Of a DNA stretch of 64,000 nt, positions 8,403 to 17,730 are shown one piece after another. Position 1 is the stretch's first letter; each line of letters opens with the position of its first letter. Source of the DNA: CAKXIK01 sp050947015 (GTDB lineage Bacteria; Bacillota; Clostridia; Oscillospirales; Acutalibacteraceae); assembly GCA_050947015.1 (NCBI GenBank), contig JBMNVT010000001.1, forward strand, positions 62,001 to 126,000, read 5' to 3'. The notes under the pieces are model-generated. The model saw only the letters and a program-made list of their open reading frames with translations, was not told the origin of the DNA and did no database searches. A program made the position numbers and the translations under genes.

Positions 8403-9668
8403 GTGAATAAGAAAGAATTGCTTTCGAACGCTTCCCGTTTTTTGAAGTATTTTCTGTTTGCGGCAGCCGTCATTGTTTTTTATAAAACGGTGGACAACCT
8501 CGGGCCGATCTTTTCTTCCATCGGTCATTTCTTCTCGTTTTTTACACCGCTGCTGGTCGCTCTGCTGTTGGTGTTTTTTCTGCGAAGACCGGCCGGCTGG
8601 CTTGAAAGAAAATTTGCTGCCTGCCGTTTGTCGTTTTTTCGGCGTTTTGCGCGCGGCTTCAGCGTACTGATTGTTTACCTTGGTCTGTTCGCAGTCGTCG
8701 GGGTGATTATCGGATCGCTGCTGCCAATGTTGATTTCCGGGCTGGGGGAGTTTGTCGGGCAGATTCCGGCATATCTGAAAAGTTTGCAGAAGTACGCAGC
8801 AGAGATTCAGCAAAGCGACAATCCTCTGGCAAAATGGAGCCTTTGGAGCTGGGTCGGCGAGCTTACAGCGGATAAGCTGCTTGGGTATCTGCCGGCGTTT
8901 GACGGTGAAAATCTTTCTTCCTACCTGAACGGTGCAAAAAATATTTCATCCACTTTGCTGAGTATCTTTATTTCGGTGGTTCTTTCCGTTTATATTCTGC
9001 TGGAACGAAAAATGCTGGGGGATTTTGTTCGCCGCGTGGTGCGCCTGTTTTGCAAGCCGGCGATGGTGGAACGAAGCGCGGGGTATTTGCGGCGTGCCAA
9101 TACCGTTGTTTTTCGATACTTTTTCGGTCAGATCTGCGATTCGTTGATTGTGAGCGTGCTGGCAGCCGTTATTCTGACCATCCTCGGTGTTCCATATGGG
9201 ATTGTACTGGGCTTTTTATTCGGAATGTTTAACCTGATTCCATATTTCGGCCCGATTTTCATCTTTTTTGTCGTTATTCTGATTACATTCCTTTCGTGCG
9301 GATGGATGACGGCTCTCTGGGCGGCAATCCTGCTGCTGGTGATGCAACAGCTGGACGCCAACATTATGAATCCGAAAATTTTAGGTACCACACTGAATAT
9401 CAGCCCGTTTTGGGTGATTCTTTCCGTAACCATCGGAGGAGACCTGTTCGGGGTGGCGGGAATGCTGTTCAGTGTACCGGTGTTCGCTGTTATTCGGTTG
9501 TTTGTTCTGGATTATATAGATTACCGGGAAAAGAAAAAAGCGGATGCGTTGTGTTCGGAAACAGACCCACAGCGGGAGAATTTTTCGGATATCGATGCGG
9601 CTGAAAAAGAAATTCCTCCGGCAGAGGCAGCTTTGCAGCGGGAAAAAGAGGAAGTGCAGGATAAATGA
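8403..9668 (+). CDS. AI-2E family (PerM/YtvI-like) membrane protein
   Basis: 421 residues from GTG at 8403. The upstream in-frame GTG at 8337 is rejected because it precedes a TATACT -10-like element at 8348-8353, while AGAAAGGGCGG lies before 8403. Eight or so membrane segments with the family's C-terminal block (GIVLGFLFGMFNLIPYFGPI and LDANIMNPKILGTTLNISPF) identify the AI-2E/PerM group of putative transporters or sodium-proton antiporters. The last 50 residues are acidic and cytoplasmic. The stop overlaps the start of the thioesterase gene. Confidence 0.85.
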   Translation: MNKKELLSNASRFLKYFLFAAAVIVFYKTVDNLGPIFSSIGHFFSFFTPLLVALLLVFFLRRPAGWLERKFAACRLSFFRRFARGFSVLIVYLGLFAVVGVIIGSLLPMLISGLGEFVGQIPAYLKSLQKYAAEIQQSDNPLAKWSLWSWVGELTADKLLGYLPAFDGENLSSYLNGAKNISSTLLSIFISVVLSVYILLERKMLGDFVRRVVRLFCKPAMVERSAGYLRRANTVVFRYFFGQICDSLIVSVLAAVILTILGVPYGIVLGFLFGMFNLIPYFGPIFIFFVVILITFLSCGWMTALWAAILLLVMQQLDANIMNPKILGTTLNISPFWVILSVTIGGDLFGVAGMLFSVPVFAVIRLFVLDYIDYREKKKADALCSETDPQRENFSDIDAAEKEIPPAEAALQREKEEVQDK

Positions 9669-10138
9669 TGCGGGAAAAATACCCTCAGGATTCTTACACA
9701 GAACAGGTGCAGGTGCTTTCACAGGCTAATCTAAACGGATTCGGCCGCCTGTTCGGCGGCAAGCTGATGGAATGGATTGACGTGGTTGCCGTGGTGGTTG
9801 GGCGGCGCCATTCCGAATGCAATGTAACCACTGCCGTGGTCGACTCGCTGGAATTTCGCGCGCCGGCGCGCGCCAATGATACCATTTTGCTTTGCGGCAG
9901 ACTGACCTGGGTAGGCAAGACCTCTATGGAGGTTTGTGTGCGTTCTTATGTGGAAGAGCTGGACGGAAGCCGACGGCTGATTAACACGGCGTACCTTGTG
10001 CTGGTCGCGTTGGACGGACAGGAGCGCCCAACAGAGGTTCCCCGGCTGATTCTGGAAAATGAGGAGGACGAACGGCTTTGGCAGGCCGGTCAAAGAAGAA
10101 GTGAGCTGCGCAGGCAGCGAAGAGCGGAAAAATTTTAG
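9665..10138 (+). CDS. acyl-CoA thioesterase, YciA/YkhA-type hotdog protein
   Basis: 157 residues. LSQANLNGFGRLFGGKLMEW with the following DVVAVVVGRRH is the hallmark of the acyl-CoA hydrolase hotdog family, as are the VTTAVVDSLEFRAPARANDT and VGKTSMEVCVRS blocks. It should hydrolyse acyl-CoA to free acid and CoA in the cytoplasm; chain length is unknown. ATGATG at 9665 overlaps the stop of the membrane protein gene, so the two are co-translated. The C terminus is highly charged (Arg/Glu-rich). Confidence 0.85.
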   Translation: MMREKYPQDSYTEQVQVLSQANLNGFGRLFGGKLMEWIDVVAVVVGRRHSECNVTTAVVDSLEFRAPARANDTILLCGRLTWVGKTSMEVCVRSYVEELDGSRRLINTAYLVLVALDGQERPTEVPRLILENEEDERLWQAGQRRSELRRQRRAEKF

Positions 10139-10156
10139 CCGCAGTGAACCTGAAAA

Positions 10157-10193
10157 ACGGCCTTACTCCGGATTTCAAACGGAGTAAGGCCGT
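10157..10193. terminator. strong hairpin between converging genes
   Basis: A 14-bp perfect stem (ACGGCCTTACTCCG and its complement) with a 9-nt loop. TTTT follows on the minus strand, so it best serves the HAD gene, while the stem also ends the thioesterase operon. Confidence 0.7.
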
Positions 10194-10269
10194 ACGGTTG
10201 ATTGCTGCTCTGCGACAGAAATCTTTTGAGTTGTTTGCGAATCGGCGGAACGGTGCCGATGACCGGGGA

Positions 10270-10923
10270 TCAGGCCTGCTGCTGCAAAAAGCTGATGACA
10301 TCCCGCAGCGTCTGCCCTTTTCCGCGCAGAAGGGCAAGCGTTTCCGTGTCCGGCTCGACCAGATCCGGCACCATAAACGGCTGAAGCCCGCCGTTGAAGG
10401 CGGCGCGAATTCCGTTGAGGGAATCTTCCAGGGCAAGGCAGTTTTCCGGCGCCTCGCCGAGCAGCTCGCAGGCCTTGAGGAACACGTCGGGAAACGGCTT
10501 GCCGCGCAGCACCATGTCACCGGTGGCAACGGCGTCAAACCGGTCGGTTACGCCGGCCATGGAAAAATACTGCATGGCGTGTTCCCGGCGCGTGGACGTG
10601 GCGACGGCGCGGCGATAACCGTTCTGTTCCAGAAAATCGAGCAGCTCATAAAGCCCCGGTTTTACCGGCAGGCCGTTCTTTGCAATGATGGAATCCATGA
10701 TTTCGACCCGGCGGGCAAAAAAACGTTCGCAGGGAAAGTTTTCTCCGCATCTTTCGCGCAGCATCCGGCTGATCTCCTCCCGGCTGCGCCCGAACGCGGA
10801 ATAAATCAGCGTTTCTCCATTGTCGATTCCACATTCTCTGCCGGCGATTCCCCATGCAGTTTTGGAAATCCGTTCGGTGTCGAACATTAGCCCGTCCATG
10901 TCAAAAACAACTGCGCGGATCAT
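10270..10923 (-). CDS. HAD-superfamily hydrolase, beta-phosphoglucomutase-like
   Basis: 217 residues from ATG 10923, nine nt after AAAGGG; the ATG at 10932 abuts the ribosome site and is less likely. Motif I VVFDMDGLMFDTE holds the nucleophile and acid/base Asp, motif II is VATSTRREH, motif III the Lys in LRGKPFPDVF, and motif IV LEDSLNGI. The four-helix cap between motifs I and II places it with phosphoglucomutase/sugar-phosphatase enzymes. The substrate is a small phosphorylated metabolite that sequence does not reveal. Confidence 0.88.
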   Translation of the reverse strand: MIRAVVFDMDGLMFDTERISKTAWGIAGRECGIDNGETLIYSAFGRSREEISRMLRERCGENFPCERFFARRVEIMDSIIAKNGLPVKPGLYELLDFLEQNGYRRAVATSTRREHAMQYFSMAGVTDRFDAVATGDMVLRGKPFPDVFLKACELLGEAPENCLALEDSLNGIRAAFNGGLQPFMVPDLVEPDTETLALLRGKGQTLRDVISFLQQQA

Positions 10924-11036
10924 TTGCAGCATCCCTTTCTCTTTTTTTGTTTCTTTCAGTATAACGGATTTGGAGGCAAAAGAAAAGGAATTTATACAGA
11001 TTTTTGTTTGCCGCAGGTGCGGCGGAGGAGGCTTTG

Positions 11037-11693
11037 TTGAAACGAAAGAATCAAATCAGAAAAAGCGTGCGGAAACGGTGGCTGTTTCTTCTGTCGATAC
11101 GGTGTCTGGCAACGCTGTTTACTGTTTGGCAGAACAAATGCCTGACGGTATCGGAGTTTACATATGAGAGCGGGAAGATTTTCGGCGCGTTCGACGGCGT
11201 GAAAATTGTACAGATTTCCGATCTGCATAATCAGGAATTCGGAACGGCGAACAGTTGGCTGTTGGAGCGGATTGCGCGGCAGCACCCCGACCTGATTGCC
11301 GTAACGGGAGATTTGGTGGATTGTCACCGGACGGATGTGCAGACTGCGCTGCGCTTTATAGAGGGTGCGGCTGAGATTGCGCCCGTTTATTATGTAACCG
11401 GAAATCATGAACAGCTGATTCCGGAACCGGAACGGAAAAAGCTGCAAAACGGCCTGCAGCAATCCGGCGCTGTGATGCTCAGCGGACATGCGCACGGCGG
11501 TCAATTCCGGGCGCCATTCGGCAATTTTGGTATGGTTGCTCCGGGGCAGGGCTTTTTCCCGAAATATACTGCCGGTCGTTATGATGCGGGGAGCACGGCG
11601 ATGGTTCTCAGCCGAGGGCTTGGCAACAGCGTGATTCCGGTTCGCATATTTAATCAGCCGGAAATTGTAACGGTGGTGATGCGAAAAAAATAA
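11037..11693 (+). CDS. YkuE-like metallophosphoesterase with internal deletion
   Basis: 218 residues if started at TTG 11037, six nt after GGAGGAG. A basic N terminus and one hydrophobic segment anchor it in the membrane. Calcineurin-type motifs are visible: SDLHN, TGDLVD, GNHE and SGHAHGGQFR, then the family's tail VAPGQGFFPKYTAGRY and SRGLGNSVIPVRIFN. Only 29 residues separate GNHE from GHAHGG; homologues usually have roughly 110, including a further metal-ligand histidine (an AHxP-like motif). The missing piece would leave the metal site incomplete, so the protein may be inactive although the frame is intact. Confidence 0.75.
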   Translation: MKRKNQIRKSVRKRWLFLLSIRCLATLFTVWQNKCLTVSEFTYESGKIFGAFDGVKIVQISDLHNQEFGTANSWLLERIARQHPDLIAVTGDLVDCHRTDVQTALRFIEGAAEIAPVYYVTGNHEQLIPEPERKKLQNGLQQSGAVMLSGHAHGGQFRAPFGNFGMVAPGQGFFPKYTAGRYDAGSTAMVLSRGLGNSVIPVRIFNQPEIVTVVMRKK

Positions 11694-11709
11694 ATTTTTT
11701 GCCGAAAGG

Positions 11710-11737
11710 TTGCTTTTTTGCAGCCGACAGTTATGAT
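11710..11737 (+). promoter_or_regulatory. promoter of SGNH hydrolase gene
   Basis: TTGCTT (11710-11715) and TATGAT (11732-11737), 16 bp apart, lie just after the phosphoesterase stop. GGAGGAGGT follows before the ATG at 11770. Confidence 0.55.
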
Positions 11738-11769
11738 AATAAGAAAAAGCGTACGGAGGAGGTATTCTC

Positions 11770-12429
11770 ATGTTGAAATTTCATGATGGGGACAAGATTC
11801 TTTTTACCGGAGATTCTGTAACAGATTCGGGGCGCGGACGCCCCGTGGGAGAAGGATTGTGGGAAGGTGTCGGCAACGGATATGTGCGCTCGATCGATAC
11901 CATGCTCAACGTGTGTTATCCGGAACTGCTGCTGCATATCTGCAATACCGGAACCAGCGGCAACACCTCACGTGATCTTCGTGAGCGCTGGCAGTCCGAG
12001 GTGCTCGATTTGAAGCCCGATTTTCTGGTGATGTGCATCGGCTTTAACGACGTTTGGCGCCAATTTGATTCTCCGGCATGCCGCAGCCAGCATGTGCAGC
12101 CGGAAGAGTACCGGGAAAACCTGATTGGGATGATCAATTCCGCGCTGCCCCGGGTAAAAGAACTGATCCTGATGACGCCGTATTATATAGAACCGTGCCG
12201 CGAGGACAGGATGCGCGTCCGGATGGATGAATACAGAGAGATTATGCAGGAGGTCGCAAAAGAGAAAGGACTTTGCTGCATCGATCTGCAGAAGGAGTTT
12301 GACGATTATCTGCAGTACCGCCATTCGTCTTATATTATGTGGGACCGCGTGCACCCGGGCTGGATTGGCAGCCTGATTATTGCGCGCGCCTTCCTGCGCA
12401 GCGTTGGCTTTGACCGCCAGGTGATCTGA
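11770..12429 (+). CDS. SGNH/GDSL-family hydrolase
   Basis: 219 residues with the four SGNH blocks: GDSVTDSGRG (Ser), GTSGNTSRDL (Gly), GFNDVW (Asn) and the Asp-His pair in WDRVHPG. Such enzymes are esterases or lipases, often deacetylating carbohydrates. There is no signal peptide, so it should act in the cytoplasm, possibly on imported acetylated sugars. The gene has its own promoter and terminator. Confidence 0.85.
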   Translation: MLKFHDGDKILFTGDSVTDSGRGRPVGEGLWEGVGNGYVRSIDTMLNVCYPELLLHICNTGTSGNTSRDLRERWQSEVLDLKPDFLVMCIGFNDVWRQFDSPACRSQHVQPEEYRENLIGMINSALPRVKELILMTPYYIEPCREDRMRVRMDEYREIMQEVAKEKGLCCIDLQKEFDDYLQYRHSSYIMWDRVHPGWIGSLIIARAFLRSVGFDRQVI

Positions 12430-12445
12430 AACAATTGCCTCCACA

Positions 12446-12493
12446 AACAACGATCCGCAGCTTTTGAAAAAGAAGGGCACGGATCGTTGTTTT
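12446..12493 (+). terminator. terminator after SGNH hydrolase
   Basis: AACAACGATCCG (12446-12457) pairs with CGGATCGTTGTT (12480-12491), followed by TT. Between here and 12647 there is only AT-rich sequence with a TATAAT at 12592-12597 that may promote the next gene; its -35 is weak. Confidence 0.7.
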
Positions 12494-12646
12494 AAGTTCA
12501 TAGGGTATTGTAAAATTGGGATTACAGATTGATTACAAAAAATCAGAGGTTATTTTACCCCGTCAGGATAGTACATTTCTTTTTGTTTTTTTATAATATT
12601 TCTTATAAGCAATAAAAGAGCAAAAACGAAAGGAATGATCCTGAGG

Positions 12647-15600
12647 ATGAAGTATTTTAAACACATGCGGAAGCTTACAGCCGGGTTGTTATCCGGGCTG
12701 GTTCTGCTTTCAACGATGACGTCGGCCGCTTTTGCGGAAAGTCCCACAATCGGCGAAGCAAAGGGCAGCAGTATCCAGGTGATTGATTACAACCTGCACA
12801 CATCAGAGCTGACTGGTACGGAAAATGAGCTTTCTTTGCGTGCGGAGCGTGCAATCACGCTTTTTGAGGGGTACAAGGCAGATTCCATGGGATTCCAGGA
12901 AGCTAACGTACATTGGATGGAACTGCTGAACAACGGACTGGAGGATTACGCGTGTGTCGGCGTTGGGCGTGAAAACGGTACCAATGACGAAAACAGCGGC
13001 GAGGCATCTCCGATTTTTTATCTTAAGGATAAATATGAACTGGTGGATTCGGGTACCTTCTGGCTTTCCGACACACCGGATGTCCCTTCCATCGGCTGGG
13101 ATGCCGCATATCGCCGGGTGTGTACCTGGGCGGTGCTGCGCAACAAAAAAACGGGTGAAACCTATGCGCATGTCAACACGCATCTGGATCATGTGGGCAC
13201 AACCGCGCGCACCAGGGGAATGCAGATGGTGGTCGAAAAAATTAAGGAATTCAATGTCCCTGTGGTTTGCACCGGCGATTTTAACACAGCTGAGAATTCC
13301 GGTATTTACAACCAGATGCTTGCAAGCGGATTTATGAACGATACCAAAAAGCTTGCAGATGTGGTGCTGAATCCGGGTGCGACCATGGCGAATTACAATG
13401 TAAACGCCAATCTGGATAGCGGCGCTGCAATTGATTTCATCTTTGCCGCGCAGGATAGCTTTCAGGTGCAGACCTATAAGGTGCTGCGCGACCGGGTGAA
13501 CAACAAATTTATTTCGGATCACCTGGGCGTATATGCAGAGCTGACGTTCACCGCTTCACCGGACGAATACCGCGCGGTTTACGGCACGGCAGAGCTGGAC
13601 GGCGTGCAGGACGGAGCATATGAAAGGGCGCAGGAGGTTGCAGTGAATCTGGATGCCGGGGGCAATACTGCGACGGGCGCGACTGCGACAGTTCGCACAA
13701 TTTACGACAAAGACTACATTTATTCCTTTGCGCATGTGACTGACAGCACGGTCAACAGCGCCGCAACGCGTCCGACCAAAAACAATTACGGCATTGACGG
13801 CGTGCAGTTTTTCTATGATTTTCAAAACGACGGCGGAAGCTCGTGGGTGTCCGGCCAAAGCGGATATTTTATTGCCGATCTGGTAGCGACAGACGGCTTG
13901 TGGTCGGACGGCAGCACACAAATCGGCAGATGGGCAGGCGGCTTCAGCGCGTTTAAGGGGCATTCCGATAAAATGGACTACCGTGCGGTAAAAACAGAGA
14001 ACGGATACAATATTGAAATCCGCACCGCGCTGCCCGACAGCCTGCGTTCCCGTTGGAGTGCAGGAGAAGAAAACATCGTCATCGGCGCCGGTTTTCAGGT
14101 GAATGACGACAGCAACGACGACGGTACGCGCGACAACCTCTGCTTTTCCTCCACGTCCATTGCCGACGCGTGGCTTGGGCCGCAGCAGTTCGGCAAGATG
14201 GTTCTTGCAGGCTGCCCGAGCCAGGGAGACGATATTGTAATTTCGGGAAGTCAGTACTATGTGGCGGTTCAGGGAACGCCGACGGTGGACGGCGATTATG
14301 ACGAAGCATATCAGAATGCGCCGGCCATCCCGGTCAACAAGAATGGCTCCAATGCCTTGGTAAACGATCCGGATACCGCGACCGCGACGGTTCGTGTGCT
14401 GTATGATGACCAGTATCTTTACTGTTATGCCGACGTGGCCGATGCGCATGTCAACAATCCGGCGACCGTCGCGCCAAACACAAACTATGGAATCGACAAC
14501 GTTCAGGTGTTTTTCGATTTTCTGAACAACGATTCCGCAACGGATACCGACAGCAGCTATACTTATGGAAAGGACAACGGCGTGGCCGACCACGAGCGTG
14601 GATACATGATGCTGTATGCGAACAACAAAACGCCGTTTGCCACCTATGGGTTCGGAAGCGATTTCTGTACGAATGGCAGCAGCTTCAACTATGTTTCAAA
14701 AATCGGCGGAAACGGTTATCAGATTGAAATGCGGATTAAGCTCAGCGATTCACTGAAGGCAAGACTTGCGGCGGGAGCCTCCAAAACGATCATTGGCATC
14801 GGATTCCAGGTGAACGACGACGCCAATGATGACGGTACGCGCGATAATGTTGTTTTTTCAGACAGCGCCCTTAGTTACGCGTGGGCCAGCCCGATTTATT
14901 TCCAGAACCTCCTGTTGGGCAAAACGGGAGATCAGCCGACATATCCGGCCGATAAACCCGCCGACACCGTCGGAAAAGAGGTCAAAAATGTTGCAGCGTC
15001 GAACGGCGCAGCCGACGGTGAGTTGGTTTTTTCCTGGACAGCCAACGCCCCTTATTCCGGAACCGTACAGATTGCGAAAAAGTCTGATATGACCGGAGAC
15101 GAATTCCCGGCTGCGTCTGCACAGCAGGTGCTTGCAGGCATCAGTGTTTCGGCAGAGAAAGGGTTTTATTCCAATCAGGCGACGATCACCGGTCTGGATA
15201 CCGATACGGAATATGTTTATCGTGTAGGTACAAAATATGCATGGTCCGAGGTGGGAACGATCCGTACGGATGCGGCCTCGCTCAATGAGGCGGAACTGGT
15301 GTTGACCGACAAGGAAACCGGCGTCATCGTGACGGTTCCGGCGCTCAGCGTTCCTGCAGGAACAGTGCTCACAGTGGAGAAAATCACCTCCGGTGACGAC
15401 TTTGCGGCAGCTTCTGCTATTCCGGGCACTGACGGACTGTCCGCTCTGTATCGGATTCGGCTGATTTACCAGAACAGCGAGGTAACGCCTGTGAATTCCG
15501 TTTCGGTCAAGCTTCCGGTTGGCGACGTTTCGTCGCCGCTGCTGTACCGCGCCAATGCGGACGGCCAATACGGAAAGAATGAAGCGACGGTGCAGGAAGG

Positions 15601-15895
15601 CATGCTGAAGATTTCTGCCGTGCGGGAGCTTGGATTTTTCGCCGTCATGATGGAAAAAACCGCTTCTAATGACGTATCTTCCGATACGACGTCTTCCGAA
15701 ACCTCTTCTAATCCGACATCCTCGGATATCACATCTTCTGATTCCGGAGCGTCCTCCGGCGCAGCTTCGGAAAACGACGGAGGTTTTCCCAATACGGGTG
15801 CGGAATCCATTTTGCCGCTTGCGTTTGTCGTGTGCATGCTCGGCGCCTGTGTTGCGGTAACCGTAAAAAACAGAAGAGAACATTCGGCAGAATAA
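12647..15895 (+). CDS. sortase-anchored endonuclease/exonuclease/phosphatase-domain protein with two CBM9-like modules
   Basis: 1,082 residues from ATG 12647; the ATG at 12635 touches AAAGGA and is less likely. Order: signal peptide (ending near TSAAFAES); EEP domain about 35-304 with MGFQEAN, NTHLDH, CTGDFN and ISDHLG; two CBM9-like sugar-binding modules (about 308-525 and 535-760), each ending with a near-identical GFQVNDD(S/A)NDDGTRDN block; an FN3-like domain (about 780-875); a further beta domain; a Ser/Thr-rich linker; then FPNTG, a hydrophobic helix and a basic tail. This is an exported, wall-anchored phosphodiesterase or nuclease. FPNTG is an LPXTG-type sortase site. The substrate could be extracellular nucleic acid, a sugar phosphate or a phospholipid. 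Confidence 0.85.
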   Translation: MKYFKHMRKLTAGLLSGLVLLSTMTSAAFAESPTIGEAKGSSIQVIDYNLHTSELTGTENELSLRAERAITLFEGYKADSMGFQEANVHWMELLNNGLEDYACVGVGRENGTNDENSGEASPIFYLKDKYELVDSGTFWLSDTPDVPSIGWDAAYRRVCTWAVLRNKKTGETYAHVNTHLDHVGTTARTRGMQMVVEKIKEFNVPVVCTGDFNTAENSGIYNQMLASGFMNDTKKLADVVLNPGATMANYNVNANLDSGAAIDFIFAAQDSFQVQTYKVLRDRVNNKFISDHLGVYAELTFTASPDEYRAVYGTAELDGVQDGAYERAQEVAVNLDAGGNTATGATATVRTIYDKDYIYSFAHVTDSTVNSAATRPTKNNYGIDGVQFFYDFQNDGGSSWVSGQSGYFIADLVATDGLWSDGSTQIGRWAGGFSAFKGHSDKMDYRAVKTENGYNIEIRTALPDSLRSRWSAGEENIVIGAGFQVNDDSNDDGTRDNLCFSSTSIADAWLGPQQFGKMVLAGCPSQGDDIVISGSQYYVAVQGTPTVDGDYDEAYQNAPAIPVNKNGSNALVNDPDTATATVRVLYDDQYLYCYADVADAHVNNPATVAPNTNYGIDNVQVFFDFLNNDSATDTDSSYTYGKDNGVADHERGYMMLYANNKTPFATYGFGSDFCTNGSSFNYVSKIGGNGYQIEMRIKLSDSLKARLAAGASKTIIGIGFQVNDDANDDGTRDNVVFSDSALSYAWASPIYFQNLLLGKTGDQPTYPADKPADTVGKEVKNVAASNGAADGELVFSWTANAPYSGTVQIAKKSDMTGDEFPAASAQQVLAGISVSAEKGFYSNQATITGLDTDTEYVYRVGTKYAWSEVGTIRTDAASLNEAELVLTDKETGVIVTVPALSVPAGTVLTVEKITSGDDFAAASAIPGTDGLSALYRIRLIYQNSEVTPVNSVSVKLPVGDVSSPLLYRANADGQYGKNEATVQEGMLKISAVRELGFFAVMMEKTASNDVSSDTTSSETSSNPTSSDITSSDSGASSGAASENDGGFPNTGAESILPLAFVVCMLGACVAVTVKNRREHSAE

Positions 15896-15948
15896 TGAAA
15901 AGGCAAGACCGGGCGGCGGGAAAAGCACCGTCCTTTGGCTAAGCATCC

Positions 15949-16004
15949 AACAAAAACAGCAGGTCGCAATACCGGCATAACCGGTGCGGCCTGCTGTTTT
16001 TGTT
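15949..16004 (+). terminator. terminator after EEP/CBM9 protein
   Basis: A 15-bp stem (AACAAAAACAGCAGG with its complement at 15990-16004) and an inner ACCGG/CCGGT pairing. The T-run lies within the 3' arm. Confidence 0.7.
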
Positions 16005-16129
16005 GACAGGAGGAAGAAAAACAGAAAAATGCTCCTGATTGCAGCCGCGATTTGATTTTTTATACGAAAAAAACTTTGTGTTTTCGGCGTAAAAACGAAA
16101 AAACAGTTTTCTTTTTAGAAAAGTGGTGT

Positions 16130-16325
16130 TATAATAAACCTGTATATTGTAGGGCGTACATTAGCAGTTCCCTTGTTTATATAGTTTTTGTTTTTGATTT
16201 CTATTTCTTTCTTGATTTTGATATTTTTTGCGGCGATTTCATGCGTTATTTCCTGTCTGCGCGGGCAATACTATGGTTGCGATTCTGCGCGCGGATCCCC
16301 AGAAAAAAATGAGGAGTTGTTCCGG
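16130..16325 (+). promoter_or_regulatory. murA promoter and long leader
   Basis: TATAAT at 16130-16135 is a good -10, but the -35 (TTTTCT, 16107-16112) is weak. About 185 nt of T-rich leader follow before murA. No recognised riboswitch was seen in it. Confidence 0.45.
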
Positions 16326-17612
16326 TTGGAAAAATTTATAATAAACGGCGGTCAAAGGCTCAGCGGAGAGATTCCGATCAGCGGTGCGAAAAATGCGGCA
16401 GTTGCGATTATTCCCGCAGTCGTACTTTGCGATGAACCCTGCAGAATTGAGAACATTCCAAACATCAGCGATGTTTCCATGATGATCCATATCCTCAGCG
16501 AACTTGGCGCGCAGGTTAAAATGATTTCTGATTCTGTAGTGGAAATCAATCCGCGTTTTATTTCAAAGCCGGTGGCATCATACGAGCTGCTCAAGCATAT
16601 GCGTGCGTCATATTATCTGTTGGGCGCTATGCTCGGGCGTTTTGGCAGGGCGGAGGTTTCCATGCCCGGCGGCTGTAATTTTGGTGTGCGGCCTATCGAC
16701 CAGCACCTGAAGGGCTTTGCGGCGCTTGGCGCCGAATGCGCCACCCGGCAGGGAATGATCAGTGTGGAGGCAAAGGAACTGACCGGCAGTCAAGTGTATC
16801 TGGATGTCGTTTCAGTCGGAGCAACAGTCAACATTATGTTGGCGGCGGCAAAAGCGAAGGGGCTTACGGTGATTGAAAACGCGGCCAAAGAGCCGCATAT
16901 TGTAGACCTTGCAAACTTTTTGAATTCTATGGGAGCCGACATTCGCGGCGCAGGAACGGATGTAATCAAGATTTACGGCGTGGAGCATCTTTCCGGAACA
17001 ACTTATTCCATTATTCCGGATCAGATCGAAGCTGGAACCTATATGGCGGCAGTCGCTGCTGCCGGCGGCAGCGTGCTGATTAAAAACGTGATCCCGAAGC
17101 ACCTGGATTCGATTACCGCAAAGCTGGAGGAGATGGGCGTCGGTGTGGAGGAGTATGACGATTCCATCCGCATCACCCGTGAAAATCCGCTGCATCGCTG
17201 CAATATCAAAACGATGCCGCACCCCGGATTTCCTACCGATATGCAGCCCCAGATTGCCGTGCTGCTCGCGTTGGCCGACGGCACCAGCATTTTGACAGAA
17301 AGCGTTTGGGATAATCGCTTTCGTTATGTGGAAGAGCTGCGCAGAATGGGGGCGCAGGCATCGGTGGACGGCAAAATTGCTGTTTTTGAAGGCGTGCAGG
17401 AGCTGACCGGCGCGCAGGTTCGCGCAACGGATCTGCGGGCGGGCGCCGCTTTGATTATTGCGGGGCTTGCCGCTCATGGCGTAACTCAGGTTGAGGATAT
17501 TTTCTATATCGACCGCGGATACGAAAATATTGTGGAGAAGCTGACAGCGGTGGGAGCCGATATCCGTCGGGTGGAGGTTCGTGAGAAAACGGTGATTCCC
17601 AAGGCGCTCTGA
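16326..17612 (+). CDS. murA: UDP-N-acetylglucosamine 1-carboxyvinyltransferase
   Basis: 428 residues from TTG 16326, nine nt after GAGGAG; the frame extends upstream, but that part encodes an unrelated hydrophobic stretch. It catalyses the first committed step of peptidoglycan synthesis, joining enolpyruvate from PEP to UDP-GlcNAc. The SGAKNAA motif binds substrate, and the loop MPGGCNFGVRPID carries the catalytic Cys117, so the enzyme should be fosfomycin-sensitive in principle. The length is normal. A second copy elsewhere, common in Firmicutes, cannot be judged here. Confidence 0.96.
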   Translation: MEKFIINGGQRLSGEIPISGAKNAAVAIIPAVVLCDEPCRIENIPNISDVSMMIHILSELGAQVKMISDSVVEINPRFISKPVASYELLKHMRASYYLLGAMLGRFGRAEVSMPGGCNFGVRPIDQHLKGFAALGAECATRQGMISVEAKELTGSQVYLDVVSVGATVNIMLAAAKAKGLTVIENAAKEPHIVDLANFLNSMGADIRGAGTDVIKIYGVEHLSGTTYSIIPDQIEAGTYMAAVAAAGGSVLIKNVIPKHLDSITAKLEEMGVGVEEYDDSIRITRENPLHRCNIKTMPHPGFPTDMQPQIAVLLALADGTSILTESVWDNRFRYVEELRRMGAQASVDGKIAVFEGVQELTGAQVRATDLRAGAALIIAGLAAHGVTQVEDIFYIDRGYENIVEKLTAVGADIRRVEVREKTVIPKAL

Positions 17613-17642
17613 AAACAGAAGATTCTGCTTAAAAAGCATCGG

Positions 17643-17705
17643 CAGGAGTAGCTGGAGTTGCCCGTAGGATTGATTTGCGGGCACGGCACTCCTGTTTTGT
17701 TTTTA
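17643..17705 (+). terminator. terminator after murA
   Basis: CAGGAGT (17643-17649) pairs with ACTCCTG (17688-17694), with an inner TGCCCG/CGGGCA stem and a T-rich run after it. Confidence 0.7.
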
Positions 17706-17730
17706 TTTTTCAGAAGGGAAAAACGCAACG

